Numbered from the stretch's first letter, positions 1 to 9,578 are shown. The stretch is 64,000 nucleotides of DNA from Mycobacterium sp. D16Q14 (GCA_002013415.1 MAEX01000021.1:1-64000), one strand, 5' to 3'. A program made the numbers and translations. Notes: generated by a model not told the origin, from the letters alone.

Positions 1-1
1 C

Positions 2-1456
2 AGAATTCCGGTCGATCCCGTTGCCGACTGGCCGGCTCCGGTCGCGCCGCCGTTGACGCCCAACCTGCTCGATCTGGGTGGCTACGACCCGTCGTGGTCT
101 CTGCTCTACGGATACAACGTCTTGGACTGGTTCAACTGGGGACTGTCCGGCTTCAACCGGTACGGGTTCGACTTCATGGGCTTCGACCGATGGGGTTACG
201 ACCGATGGGGTTACGACCGATGGGGTTACGACCGGTCGGGTTACAACTGGGACGGCTACAACTGGTCGGGCTACAACCGTGACGGCCGAGATCGAGATGG
301 CCGCAACGAATGGGGTCAGTTCCGCGACGACGATCCCCGCGACCAGGGTTGGTACGACCGGTATCACCCGTATCGGGAGTACTACGACTGGAAGTTCCAG
401 AACACCAACCCGGTGTACAGCCGCAACCTGTGGGATCAAGCGCATGGAATCAACCCCGCGCAATACCGGGATTGGAACCTGAATCGCGGCTGGGACAACC
501 CCTTAGAGCGCGACTGGTCCCCCGTAACCAGCACCGCCCGCGTCGCCGACCGCCCGGTACTGTCCGAGCCGGTGGTGAACCTCGATGCGTCACTCGCGCA
601 GTTCCTCACCGATGACAAGTCCGCCCGTCCGTCGGGGGATCTCATCAAAGATCTGTCGACGAAGTCGGTCCGAAACTTCAGCAAGGAGTTGGCCACCCCG
701 CCCCCGGCTCCCGAGAAGGCGCCGACATCGGTGTCCCCTGCCGAGGTAAAGCCTGCTGCCCCACCGGTGTTGACGGCGCCAGTGCCGACAGTTCCGCCCA
801 AGCAAGTGCCCGAAGATTTCACACCCCCGTCACTGCCGGCGGTTCCGCCACTGACACCGGCCCCGTCCACGGAGCCGCGCGCAACGTCCAGCACGTCGAG
901 CCCGGCCCCGTCGACCGAACCGTCACACTCACCGACCCCGACGTCCGGGCCTCCGACCAATGCCACCACCACCAGCCCGTCAGCTCCCGCTCCCACCTCG
1001 GCGGCTCCCGGACCCACACCGAAGGAGGAGCCATCGGCGCCCGTGACGACGCCGACGGCTCCGACTCACGAGACACCGGTGACGCCTACGCCACGCCAAA
1101 CGGTCACCACAGCACCTTCGGAAACAGCCGAGCCATCGGTCGCTCCCGAACCCACCAAGCAGCGCAGCACGCCGACGTATGAGACGCCGACGTCCGAAGT
1201 GCCCGCACCGCGGGCGACCGTAGAACCTGCGCCCCAGCAGGTCCCGACCGAGGCTCCAGCGAAGCAGACACCCGTCGAGCGTGAGACGCCCCCGTCACGA
1301 GCATCGGCGCCAGAAACCGCGGCGCCTACACGCGACGCGCCCACGCGGGAGGCACCGACGTACAGCACCGCGACACAGGCACCCAGTTCGGGTGGCAGTG
1401 GCAGTGGCGGTGGTGGTGGCTACGGCGGCGGCAGCAGCGGTAGCGGCCACCACTAG
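2..1456 (+). CDS. Repeat-rich Pro/Thr/Ser-rich protein of unknown function, 5' end outside window
   Basis: The reading frame is open from the first bases of the window, so the true start lies upstream and the TTG at 53 need not be used. The visible 484 residues have three parts. First come ten pentapeptide repeats of the form G-[FY]-[DN]-x-x. A charged, aromatic region follows. Last is a tail of about 270 residues dominated by Pro, Thr, Ser and Ala that ends in a Gly/Ser-rich segment and two His. This composition suggests an extracytoplasmic or wall-spanning protein, but any signal peptide would be off the window. I do not recognise the family and assign no function. Confidence 0.7.
   Translation, partial: RIPVDPVADWPAPVAPPLTPNLLDLGGYDPSWSLLYGYNVLDWFNWGLSGFNRYGFDFMGFDRWGYDRWGYDRWGYDRSGYNWDGYNWSGYNRDGRDRDGRNEWGQFRDDDPRDQGWYDRYHPYREYYDWKFQNTNPVYSRNLWDQAHGINPAQYRDWNLNRGWDNPLERDWSPVTSTARVADRPVLSEPVVNLDASLAQFLTDDKSARPSGDLIKDLSTKSVRNFSKELATPPPAPEKAPTSVSPAEVKPAAPPVLTAPVPTVPPKQVPEDFTPPSLPAVPPLTPAPSTEPRATSSTSSPAPSTEPSHSPTPTSGPPTNATTTSPSAPAPTSAAPGPTPKEEPSAPVTTPTAPTHETPVTPTPRQTVTTAPSETAEPSVAPEPTKQRSTPTYETPTSEVPAPRATVEPAPQQVPTEAPAKQTPVERETPPSRASAPETAAPTRDAPTREAPTYSTATQAPSSGGSGSGGGGGYGGGSSGSGHH
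149..298 (+). repeat. 15-bp coding tandem repeat (pentapeptide G[FY][DN]xx, ten units)
   Basis: Ten consecutive 15-base units encode GFNRY, GFDFM, GFDRW, GYDRW, GYDRW, GYDRS, GYNWD, GYNWS, GYNRD and GRDRD. Units four and five are identical at the DNA level and unit three nearly so, which suggests recent slippage or unequal exchange. The units follow the codon frame, so this is a protein repeat and not a CRISPR or regulatory array. Confidence 0.85.
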
Positions 1457-1475
1457 CGAGAGCCCCACGACAGCG

Positions 1476-1497
1476 GAAGTAAGGGTACCCTTACTTC
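1476..1497. promoter_or_regulatory. Perfect 22-bp palindrome abutting the methyltransferase start
   Basis: The 22 bases ending directly before the ATG at 1498 equal their own reverse complement, with arms GAAGTAAGGGT and ACCCTTACTTC and no spacer. It lies in the 41-base gap after the upstream stop codon. A spacer-less palindrome fits a dimeric repressor site better than a terminator hairpin, and no T-tract follows. The binding regulator is unknown. Confidence 0.5.
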
Positions 1498-1955
1498 ATG
1501 CCGACAACATGGACGGACACCGTGGTACGCCAGGTGCGCAGGGTGGGCGACTTCCCGTTTCCGCACCAGGCGGCCTTCATGCTCGACAATCCGATTCATC
1601 GAAGGTTCTTGAATCCCGCGGGCGTAGCCGAGCGGCTGGCGCTACGTGGTGACGAACGAGTGTTGGAGATCGGCCCAGGGCCGGGAATCTTCATGGACTT
1701 CCTTTCCCGGACAAGTCCTTTGACATCGTCTTCCTCGCCAGCGTGATCGGCGAAGTCCCCGACAAAACCTCATGTATCCAGTCGCTGCACAGGGCGCTCA
1801 AACCCGGCGGACGGCTGGTCTTCCAGGAGATCTTCCTCGACCCCGATCGCTTCAGCATCTCTGAGCTACGGGCCCTCGCCGAATCAGAGGGTTTCGCCTT
1901 TGCGTCGGCGACCGGAAGCCGGTGGCGCGACATCGTGGAGTTCACCCGAACCTGA
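1498..1955 (+). pseudogene. Class I SAM-dependent methyltransferase, internally deleted and frameshifted
   Basis: The first part, from ATG 1498, runs through a normal methyltransferase motif I (VLEIGPGPG, about residues 58-66). It then meets HGLPFPDKSFDIVFLAS, typical of the region after motif II/III, but in a different frame. About 50-60 residues expected between these motifs are missing at around 1690-1700. The downstream part continues in its own frame through ALKPGGRLVFQE to a TGA at 1955. Both halves are recognisable coding sequence, so this is a relic of one gene with an internal deletion that broke the frame. A functional SAM-binding fold is unlikely. Confidence 0.8.
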
Positions 1956-2310
1956 TCCCACCCCGCCATATCGAGCACTCCGTCGACGGCCATTTCCTCG
2001 GCCCACAGCACGGTTCAGAGCTCGACCATCGATGCCCACTCTTCGTGTAAACCCGCGAGCACCGGCGCCCCGGCGGCCCCCGTGAGCAACCGCCGCGTAC
2101 GCCATGGAAATCCCTTTCACAGCACGTAAGCCGGATAATCCTTCGCATGGGAAGACCTGTGCGCAACCATCCTCACATCGACGCTGACGGTGCATGCGCA
2201 TCCCTGACAGGGGGAGCCAGTTGTGAGGAATACCATGTCTGAAGATATCGTTAGTTTAGGTAATCTACTTTTCAGACTTCCCAAGAACACCCTGTCGATG
2301 TGAGGCTGCC
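1956..2310. other. Intergenic region, possible minus-strand gene relic
   Basis: No intact gene is visible in these 355 bases. On the minus strand around 2018-2110 a short open stretch reads like a protein C-terminus (LLTGAAGAPVLAG then HEEWASMVEL and a stop). It is not preceded by a coherent frame and may be a decayed gene. The part nearest 2311 must carry the promoter of the first carboxylic acid reductase. It contains an AT-richer block at 2240-2280, but I cannot assign -35/-10 elements with confidence. Confidence 0.35.
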
Positions 2311-5300
2311 ATGACTGTGACCAACGAGACCGACCCGCAGCTGGAGCAGCTGGCCCGCCGCATCGAGAATCTGCGCGAGAGCGATCCACAGTTCCGCGCC
2401 ACTGCGCCGGACCGCGCGGTCGCCGAACAGGTACTGCGCCCCGGCCTACATCTCTCCGAGGCCATCGCGACGTTGATGACCGGATACGCCGAGCGCCCCG
2501 CACTGGGCGAGCGTGCACGTGAACTCGTCACCGACCATGACGGCCGGACCGTGCTGCGCCTGCTTCCCCGTTTCGATACCACAACGTACGGTGAATTATG
2601 GTCCCGCACAACATCTGTCGCCGCTTACTGGCACCATGACGCGGCCCATTCGGTCCATGGCGGCGACCTGGTGGCGACCCTCGGATTCACCAGCGTCGAC
2701 TACACGGTGCTGGATCTGGCGATCATGATTCTCGGCGGGGTCGCGGTGCCGCTGCAGACCAGCGCACCGGCTTCGCAGTGGACCACCATTCTCGCCGAGA
2801 CCGAACCCAACACGCTGGCAGTGAGCGTCGAATTGATCGGCACCGCACTGGAATCGGTACTCACAACCCCGTCGATCAAGCAGGTTGTGGTCTTCGACTA
2901 CACCCCCGAGGTCGACGCACAACGCGAAGCCTTCGACGCCGCCAGCGCACAGCTCGCGGGAACCGGTATCACCATCGAAACGCTCGATGCGGTGATCGCC
3001 CGCGGCGCGGACCTTCCCGCCGCCCCGCTCTATGCACCTTCCCCCGGTGACGATCCACTGGCACTGCTGATCTACACCTCCGGCAGCACCGGGGCCCCCA
3101 AGGGCGCCATGCACAGTGAGAACATCGTGCGCCGCTGGTGGATTCGCGAAGACGTCATGGCCGGGACCGAGAACCTGCCCATGATCGGCCTGAACTTCAT
3201 GCCGATGAGCCACATCATGGGCCGCGGCACACTCACCTCAACACTGTCCACCGGTGGGCTCGGATACTTTGCCGCATCCAGCGACATGTCAACGCTCTTC
3301 GAAGACATGGAGCTGATCCGCCCCACCGCACTCGCCCTGGTGCCCCGCGTATGCGACATGGTCTTCCAGCGGTTCCAGACGGAGGTGGATCGCCGCCTCG
3401 CCAGCGGTCACGCCGCGGATTCAGGCGCGGTGGCCGCAGAGGTCAAGGCCGAGATTCGTGACAACCTCTTTGGTGGCCGTGTACTGGCGGTCATGGTGGG
3501 CTCGGCACCGCTGTCCGAAGAGCTGGGCGAATTCATCGAGTCCTGCTTCGAGCTGCATCTGACCGACGGTTACGGATCCACCGAGGCCGGCATGGTGTTT
3601 CGTGATGGAGTCGTACAACGCCCGCCGGTCATCGAGTACAAGCTGGTCGACGTGCCCGAGCTGGGCTACTTCTCCACCGACCAGCCGCACCCGCGCGGTG
3701 AGCTGCTACTGAAGACCGACGGCATGTTCCTCGGCTACTACAAGCGTCCCGAGGTCACCGCAGGCGTCTTCGACCAAGACGGCTTCTACATGACCGGCGA
3801 CATTGTCACCGAGCTCGCCCACGACAACATCCAGATTGTCGATCGCCGTAACAACGTGCTCAAACTGTCCCAGGGCGAGTTCGTCGCGGTCGCCACGCTG
3901 GAAGCCGAGTACGCCAACAGCCCTGTGGTGCACCAAATCTACGTGTATGGCAGCAGCGAAAGGTCCTATCTGCTGGCGGTCGTGGTGCCGACACCGGAAG
4001 CCGTCGCGGCCGCACAGGGCGACGCAGCGGCACTGAAGGCGACCATCGCAGATTCGTTGCAGGACATCGCCCGAGAGATCCAGTTGCAGTCCTACGAGAT
4101 CCCGCGCGACTTCATCATCGAGCCCCAGCCATTCACCCAGGGCAACGGTCTGCTGACCGGCATTGCCAAGCTGGCACGCCCGAACCTCAAGTCGCACTAC
4201 GGCGATCGGCTGGAACAGATGTACGCCGACATCGCCGAGCAGCAGAGCTTGGAAATGCACCGGCTGCGTTCCGATTACGATCCCGATAAGCCCGCGCTGG
4301 AGACGGTGCTCAAGGCCGCACAGGCTCTACTGGGTGTCTCGTCGGCCGAACTCACCGCGGACGCACATTTCACCGACCTGGGTGGCGATTCACTGTCCGC
4401 CTTGTCCTTCTCTGACCTATTGCGCGATATCTTTGGCGTCGAGGTCCCCGTCGGTGTCATCGTCAGTGCCGCGAACGACCTCAGTGGTATCGCGAAGTTC
4501 GTTGATGAGCAACGTCATTCGGGCGGAAGCCGACCGACTGCCGAGACGGTGCACGGGGCGGGGCATACTGAGATCCGCGCCGCTGACCTGACTTTGGCCA
4601 AGTTCATCGACGAAGCAACCCTCCAGGCGGCCCCCTCACTTCCCCGAGCGACCGGAACACCGCAGACCGTGCTGCTGACCGGATCCAACGGCTACCTGGG
4701 CCACTACCTGGCACTGGAATGGCTTGAGCGCCTGGACAAGACCGAGGGCAAGCTGATCGTCATCGTTCGCGGTAAGAACGCCGACGCGGCCTACCGCCGC
4801 CTCGAGGAGGCGTTCGACACCGGCGATACCGAATTGCTGGCGCACTTCCGGGCGCTGGCCGGAAAACACCTCGAGGTGCTCGCGGGTGATATCGGCGACC
4901 CGGACCTCGGGCTGGAGGCCGACACCTGGCAGCGCCTGGCCGACACCGTGGACGTCATCGTGCACCCGGCCGCACTGGTGAACCATGTACTGCCCTACAA
5001 GCAGCTGTTCGGCCCGAATGTCGTTGGGACCGCGGAAATCATCAAACTGGCACTGACCACCACGATCAAGCCCATCACCTATCTGTCCACGGTCGCCGTG
5101 GCCATGTCGGTGGATCCCGGGGTGTTCGATGAGGATTCCGATATCCGCACCATCAGCGCGGTCCGGCCAATCGACCAGGGATACGCCAACGGCTATGGCA
5201 ATGCCAAGTGGGCCGGCGAGGTGCTACTGCGCGAAGCGCACGACCTCTGCGGTCTGCCGGTCGCGGTCTTCCGCTCCGACATGATCCTGGCCCACAGCCG

Positions 5301-5877
5301 CTACACCGGCCAGCTCAACGTTCCCGACCAGTTCACCCGCCTGATCCTCAGCCTCATCGCCACCGGTATCGCACCCGGATCGTTCTATCAGGCGCAGGTC
5401 ACGGCTGAGCGTCCCCGTGCGCACTATGACGGGCTGCCGGGTGACTTCACCGCGGAGGCCATCACGACGTTGGGCACGCAGGTGCCGGAGGGCCCCGACG
5501 CCTACGTGACGTACGACTGTGTGAACCCGCATTCCGACGGCATCTCGCTGGACAACTTCGTCGACTGGCTCATCGACGCCGGCTACCCCATCCAGCGCAT
5601 CGACAACTACAGCCAGTGGTTCGACCGCTTCGACACCGCCATCCGCGGCCTACCCGAAAAGCAAAAACAGCACTCGCTGCTGCCCCTGCTGCACGCCTTC
5701 GAACAGCCCTCGGGCGCCGAAGACCACGGGGTAGTTCCGGCCAAGCATTTCCAGCACGCGGTGCAGGCCGCCGGAATCGGTCCGGTCGGGCAGGACGGCA
5801 CGACCGACATTCCTCATCTGTCGCGGCAGTTGATCGTCAAGTACGCCAAGGACCTCGAACAGCTCGGCCTGCTGTAG
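2311..5877 (+). CDS. car: Carboxylic acid reductase (FadD9/CAR type), copy 1
   Basis: This 1188-aa enzyme reduces carboxylic acids to aldehydes using ATP and NADPH. It has the full CAR layout. An adenylation domain carries the P-loop YTSGSTGAPKG near residue 255 and the signature GYGSTEAG. A carrier domain has the phosphopantetheine serine in GGDSLS (Ser694). A C-terminal thioester reductase domain has the NADPH motif TGSNGYLG near residue 790 and a YGNAK catalytic motif. Activity would need a separate phosphopantetheinyl transferase. The length matches known CARs. A second complete CAR follows 53 bases downstream, probably in the same transcript. The natural substrate cannot be read from sequence. 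Confidence 0.95.
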   Translation: MTVTNETDPQLEQLARRIENLRESDPQFRATAPDRAVAEQVLRPGLHLSEAIATLMTGYAERPALGERARELVTDHDGRTVLRLLPRFDTTTYGELWSRTTSVAAYWHHDAAHSVHGGDLVATLGFTSVDYTVLDLAIMILGGVAVPLQTSAPASQWTTILAETEPNTLAVSVELIGTALESVLTTPSIKQVVVFDYTPEVDAQREAFDAASAQLAGTGITIETLDAVIARGADLPAAPLYAPSPGDDPLALLIYTSGSTGAPKGAMHSENIVRRWWIREDVMAGTENLPMIGLNFMPMSHIMGRGTLTSTLSTGGLGYFAASSDMSTLFEDMELIRPTALALVPRVCDMVFQRFQTEVDRRLASGHAADSGAVAAEVKAEIRDNLFGGRVLAVMVGSAPLSEELGEFIESCFELHLTDGYGSTEAGMVFRDGVVQRPPVIEYKLVDVPELGYFSTDQPHPRGELLLKTDGMFLGYYKRPEVTAGVFDQDGFYMTGDIVTELAHDNIQIVDRRNNVLKLSQGEFVAVATLEAEYANSPVVHQIYVYGSSERSYLLAVVVPTPEAVAAAQGDAAALKATIADSLQDIAREIQLQSYEIPRDFIIEPQPFTQGNGLLTGIAKLARPNLKSHYGDRLEQMYADIAEQQSLEMHRLRSDYDPDKPALETVLKAAQALLGVSSAELTADAHFTDLGGDSLSALSFSDLLRDIFGVEVPVGVIVSAANDLSGIAKFVDEQRHSGGSRPTAETVHGAGHTEIRAADLTLAKFIDEATLQAAPSLPRATGTPQTVLLTGSNGYLGHYLALEWLERLDKTEGKLIVIVRGKNADAAYRRLEEAFDTGDTELLAHFRALAGKHLEVLAGDIGDPDLGLEADTWQRLADTVDVIVHPAALVNHVLPYKQLFGPNVVGTAEIIKLALTTTIKPITYLSTVAVAMSVDPGVFDEDSDIRTISAVRPIDQGYANGYGNAKWAGEVLLREAHDLCGLPVAVFRSDMILAHSRYTGQLNVPDQFTRLILSLIATGIAPGSFYQAQVTAERPRAHYDGLPGDFTAEAITTLGTQVPEGPDAYVTYDCVNPHSDGISLDNFVDWLIDAGYPIQRIDNYSQWFDRFDTAIRGLPEKQKQHSLLPLLHAFEQPSGAEDHGVVPAKHFQHAVQAAGIGPVGQDGTTDIPHLSRQLIVKYAKDLEQLGLL
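5002..5435 (+). repeat. Near-identical tract shared with CAR copy 2 (tract A, first copy)
   Basis: These 434 bases match 8640-9073 with only four differences that I can count, whereas flanking parts of the two genes differ at many codon positions. It lies within the reductase domain. Confidence 0.9.
5530..5675 (+). repeat. Near-identical tract shared with CAR copy 2 (tract B, first copy)
   Basis: These 146 bases match 9165-9310 with two differences. They are separated from tract A by a clearly divergent stretch of about 95 bases. Confidence 0.9.
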
Positions 5878-5930
5878 GTGCAGGCGAGCCCCCGCGCTTA
5901 CAGAATCTACGGTTTCGTAAGCTGCCCGAT

Positions 5931-8900
5931 ATGACGATCGACGCCACCGCTGCCCACACGAAGGAAGCACGTCGTCAGCGGTTGGGTGACCGCGTGCGGC
6001 GTCTCTTCACCGAGGATCCGCAGTTCCGTGCGGCTAAACCCGATACCGCGGTAGATGCCGCCGTGGCCGTACCTGGTTTGCCGCTCGCACAGGTGGTGGC
6101 CACGATCATGGACGGGTACGCCGACCGTCCCGCCCTCGGACACCGGGCCCAGGAGCTCGTTACCGCTGACGCGGGTCGCTCGACACTACGTCCGCTGCCC
6201 GAATTCGAGACCGTCACCTACGGCGAGCTGTGGGGTATGGCGCGTGCATTGGCTTCCGCGTGGCATCACGATGCGCACGCTCCGGTGCGGACCGGCGATT
6301 TTGTCGCGATGCTCGGCTTCACGAGCGTCGACTACACCGCAGTTGATCTCGCGTGCATCCACCTGGGCACGGTAGCGGTACCGCTACAGACCAGCGCGCC
6401 CGCATCGAATTGGACCGCCATCCTTGCCGAATCCGAACCCTCGGTACTGGCTGTCAGCGCCGAGTTATTGGATGCGGCAATGGAATCGGTGCTTGTCACG
6501 CCGTCGCTGCGACATATCACGGTCTTCGACTACCACCCCGGTGTCGATACACAGCGCGAGAGCATCGAATCCGCGCAGCACCGGATCGCCGAGGCCGGTC
6601 TGCCGATTTCCGTTGACGTGATATCTGCGGTGATCGGGCACGGCCGCGCCCTTCCGGAGGCTCCACTGTTCACCGCCGCCGAGGGCGACGACCCGTTGGC
6701 CCTGGTGATCTACACGTCCGGAAGTACGGGCACCCCCAAGGGCGCCACATACACCGAGAAGATGGTCGCCAAACCATGGCTGCGGGCCGACACTCTGAGC
6801 TCCAAGGCCGAAATTCCTTTGATCAACCTCAATTTCATGCCGATGAGCCACGTGATGGGACGCGGCAGCCTGGTCACCGCACTGGCCTGTGGCGGCCTCG
6901 CCTACTTCGCGGCATCCAGCGATATGTCCACCCTCTTCGAGGACATCACCCTCACCCGCCCGACGGTGGTGACTCTCGTTCCCCGCGTGTGCGACATGCT
7001 CTTTCAGCGTTACCGCAATGAGGTCGAGCGCCGCGCCGCGGAGGATCCCGCGACCGACCTCGCCGCCCTCGACGCCGACGTCAAGGCGGAGATCCGTGAA
7101 AACCTTTTCGGGGGACGCGTTTTGACAATCGTCTGCGGCTCTGCGCCACTGTCGGAAGAGCTCGCGGCATTCATCGAGTCCTGCCTCGACGCCCGCATCA
7201 CCGACGGCTACGGTTCCACCGAGGCCGGGGTCATTGTGCGCAACGGACGAATCCAGCGCCCGCCCGTCATCGACTACAAGCTGATCGATGCGCCCGAGCT
7301 GGGCTACTTCTCCACCGACAAGCCGCACCCGCGCGGTGAGCTGCTGGTCAAGGCCGAGTCGGTGTTCGGCGGCTACTTCAAGCGTCCCGACGTCACGGCC
7401 GATGTGTTCGACCCGGACGGGTACTACAAGACCGGCGATATCGTCGCCGAGCTCGAACCCGACAAGATCCAGATCGTCGACCGGCGCAACAATGTCATCA
7501 AGCTGTCCCAGGGCGAGTTCGTCGCGATCGCCAACTTGGAGGCCGAGTACGCCAACAGCCCACTGGTGCAACAGATTTGCGTCTATGGAAGCAGCGAGCG
7601 GTCGTACCTGCTGGCCGTGGTGGTACCTACCTCCGAGGCGTTCGAGCTAAGCCACGGCGATGACGAACTACTCAGACGCCTGATCGCCGAGTCACTTCAG
7701 CAGGTGGCCCGCGATGCCGAGCTCCAACCCTACGAGGTGCCCCGCGACTTCCTGGTGGAGACCGAGCCATTCACGGCCGCCAACGGCCTGTTGACCGGCA
7801 TCGCGAAGCTGGCTCGCCCCAAGCTGCACGAAAAGTACGGTGCCCGCCTCGAACAGCTGTACTCCGATATCGCAAGCGCCCAGGCGCTCGAACTTCAGGC
7901 ACTACACGCGGCCGGACACGAAGGCAAGCCGGTCCTCGACACCGTGCAACGTGCGGTAACGGCGCTACTCGGACTGTCCGCGGCCGAGGTCAGCCCGGAC
8001 GCGCATTTCATCGACCTCGGCGGCGATTCCCTATCCGCCCTCTCCTTCTCCGATCTGCTCCGCGACATCTTCGCCGTCGACATTCCGGTCGGCGATATCG
8101 TCAGCGCCGCCAACGATGTGACCGCCATCGCGCGCATCATCGAAAAACAGCGCGACTCCGGATCGACCCAACCCACCGCCGAGACGGTGCACGGCGCCGG
8201 GCACACCGAGATCCGCGCCGCCGACCTGAGCCTGGATAAGTTCATCGACGAGGGCACGCTGCGGGCGGCCCCCTCACTCCCTCGCGCGGTCGGAGTCCCC
8301 CAGACCGCGCTGCTCACCGGAGCCAACGGCTATCTGGGACGGTTCCTGGCACTGGAATGGCTTGAACGCCTGGACAAGACCGGTGGCAAGCTCATCGTCA
8401 TCGTTCGTGGCAAGGACGCCGACGGCGCGTACCGCCGCCTGGAAGAGGCATTCGACAGCGGAGACGCGCAGCTGCTGGCGCACTTCCGGGCGCTGGCCGA
8501 GAAGCACCTGGAGGTGCTCGCGGGCGATATCGGCGACCCGAACCTGGGGCTCGACGCGGGCGCCTGGCAGCGCCTGGCCGACACCGTGGACGTGATCGTT
8601 CACCCCGCAGCCCTGGTCAACCACGTGCTCCCCTATAGCCAGCTGTTCGGCCCGAATGTCGTTGGGACCGCGGAAATCATCAAACTGGCACTGACCACCA
8701 CGATCAAGCCCATCACCTATCTGTCCACGGTCGCCGTGGCCATGTCGGTGGATCCCGGGGTGTTCGATGAGGATTCCGATATCCGCACCATCAGCGCGGT
8801 CCGGCCCATCGACCAGGGATACGCCAACGGCTATGGCAACGCCAAGTGGGCCGGCGAGGTGCTACTGCGCGAAGCGCACGACCTCTGCGGTCTGCCGGTC

Positions 8901-9488
8901 GCGGTGTTCCGCTCCGACATGATCCTGGCCCACAGCCGCTACACCGGCCAGCTCAACGTTCCCGACCAGTTCACCCGCCTGATCCTCAGCCTCATCGCCA
9001 CCGGTATCGCACCCGGATCGTTCTATCAGGCGCAGGTCACGGCCGAGCGTCCCCGTGCGCACTATGACGGGCTCCCAGCCGATTTCACGGCATCATCCAT
9101 TACCGCACTCGGCGCTACGGTTGCGTCTTCTGAAGGATTTCAGACCTACGATTCAGTAAACCCACATTCCGACGGCATCTCGCTGGACAACTTCGTCGAC
9201 TGGCTCATCGACGCCGGCTACCCCATCCAGCGCATCGACAACTACAGCCAGTGGTTCGACCGCTTCGACACCGCCATCCGCGGCCTACCCGAAAAACAAA
9301 AGCAGCACTCCCTGCTGCCACTGCTGCACGCGTACCGGTACCCGCAGCACGCGCACAACGGGGCTTTCATACCCGCGACCAGATTCCGCGAGGGCGTCCA
9401 GGCCGCCCAGAACATCGACATCCCCCACCTCACCCGGGATCTCATCGTCAAGTACGCAACGGACCTCGAACAGCTCGGCTTACTGTAG
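5931..9488 (+). CDS. car: Carboxylic acid reductase (FadD9/CAR type), copy 2
   Basis: The 1185-aa product has the same three-domain layout as copy 1: the adenylation P-loop YTSGSTGTPKG, the carrier motif GGDSLS with Ser700, and the reductase motif TGANGYLG near residue 797. I chose ATG 5931 because its N-terminus (MTIDATAAHTKEARRQR) aligns with that of copy 1. The same frame is open further upstream only because it overlaps the end of copy 1. No clear ribosome binding site precedes it, so translation may depend on the upstream gene. The adenylation domains differ widely from copy 1 while long parts of the reductase domains are almost identical. The two enzymes may therefore accept different acids but reduce the thioester alike. 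Confidence 0.93.
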   Translation: MTIDATAAHTKEARRQRLGDRVRRLFTEDPQFRAAKPDTAVDAAVAVPGLPLAQVVATIMDGYADRPALGHRAQELVTADAGRSTLRPLPEFETVTYGELWGMARALASAWHHDAHAPVRTGDFVAMLGFTSVDYTAVDLACIHLGTVAVPLQTSAPASNWTAILAESEPSVLAVSAELLDAAMESVLVTPSLRHITVFDYHPGVDTQRESIESAQHRIAEAGLPISVDVISAVIGHGRALPEAPLFTAAEGDDPLALVIYTSGSTGTPKGATYTEKMVAKPWLRADTLSSKAEIPLINLNFMPMSHVMGRGSLVTALACGGLAYFAASSDMSTLFEDITLTRPTVVTLVPRVCDMLFQRYRNEVERRAAEDPATDLAALDADVKAEIRENLFGGRVLTIVCGSAPLSEELAAFIESCLDARITDGYGSTEAGVIVRNGRIQRPPVIDYKLIDAPELGYFSTDKPHPRGELLVKAESVFGGYFKRPDVTADVFDPDGYYKTGDIVAELEPDKIQIVDRRNNVIKLSQGEFVAIANLEAEYANSPLVQQICVYGSSERSYLLAVVVPTSEAFELSHGDDELLRRLIAESLQQVARDAELQPYEVPRDFLVETEPFTAANGLLTGIAKLARPKLHEKYGARLEQLYSDIASAQALELQALHAAGHEGKPVLDTVQRAVTALLGLSAAEVSPDAHFIDLGGDSLSALSFSDLLRDIFAVDIPVGDIVSAANDVTAIARIIEKQRDSGSTQPTAETVHGAGHTEIRAADLSLDKFIDEGTLRAAPSLPRAVGVPQTALLTGANGYLGRFLALEWLERLDKTGGKLIVIVRGKDADGAYRRLEEAFDSGDAQLLAHFRALAEKHLEVLAGDIGDPNLGLDAGAWQRLADTVDVIVHPAALVNHVLPYSQLFGPNVVGTAEIIKLALTTTIKPITYLSTVAVAMSVDPGVFDEDSDIRTISAVRPIDQGYANGYGNAKWAGEVLLREAHDLCGLPVAVFRSDMILAHSRYTGQLNVPDQFTRLILSLIATGIAPGSFYQAQVTAERPRAHYDGLPADFTASSITALGATVASSEGFQTYDSVNPHSDGISLDNFVDWLIDAGYPIQRIDNYSQWFDRFDTAIRGLPEKQKQHSLLPLLHAYRYPQHAHNGAFIPATRFREGVQAAQNIDIPHLTRDLIVKYATDLEQLGLL
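8640..9073 (+). repeat. Near-identical tract shared with CAR copy 1 (tract A, second copy)
   Basis: This is the partner of 5002-5435, with four mismatches in 434 bases. Similarity drops sharply at both borders. Confidence 0.9.
9165..9310 (+). repeat. Near-identical tract shared with CAR copy 1 (tract B, second copy)
   Basis: This is the partner of 5530-5675, with two mismatches in 146 bases. Confidence 0.9.
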
Positions 9489-9578
9489 CCGCGCGAATTT
9501 CTGTGCGCCGCTTTCAATTCCGAAGTGATACCGGCGAAAGCCCGGATTCAGATTCGTGACCGGTGTTAGTGTCCCGCC

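Noticed and set aside
149..298. Short tandem repeats considered as a CRISPR-like array
   Set aside because: Units are contiguous, keep the codon frame and have no spacers.
2251..2269. Partial IdeR-box-like sequence (TTAGTTTAGG) upstream of CAR copy 1
   Set aside because: Only one half resembles the IdeR consensus; the other half does not match, and a CAR is not an expected iron-regulated gene.
5896..5922. Six-base inverted repeat GCTTAC...GTAAGC between the CAR genes
   Set aside because: Short arms with a 15-base spacer; expected by chance at this frequency and not at a clear promoter.
6465..7571. Long minus-strand ORF (368 codons) inside CAR copy 2
   Set aside because: It is the antisense shadow of a GC-rich gene, with no recognisable domain, and the plus-strand gene is certain.
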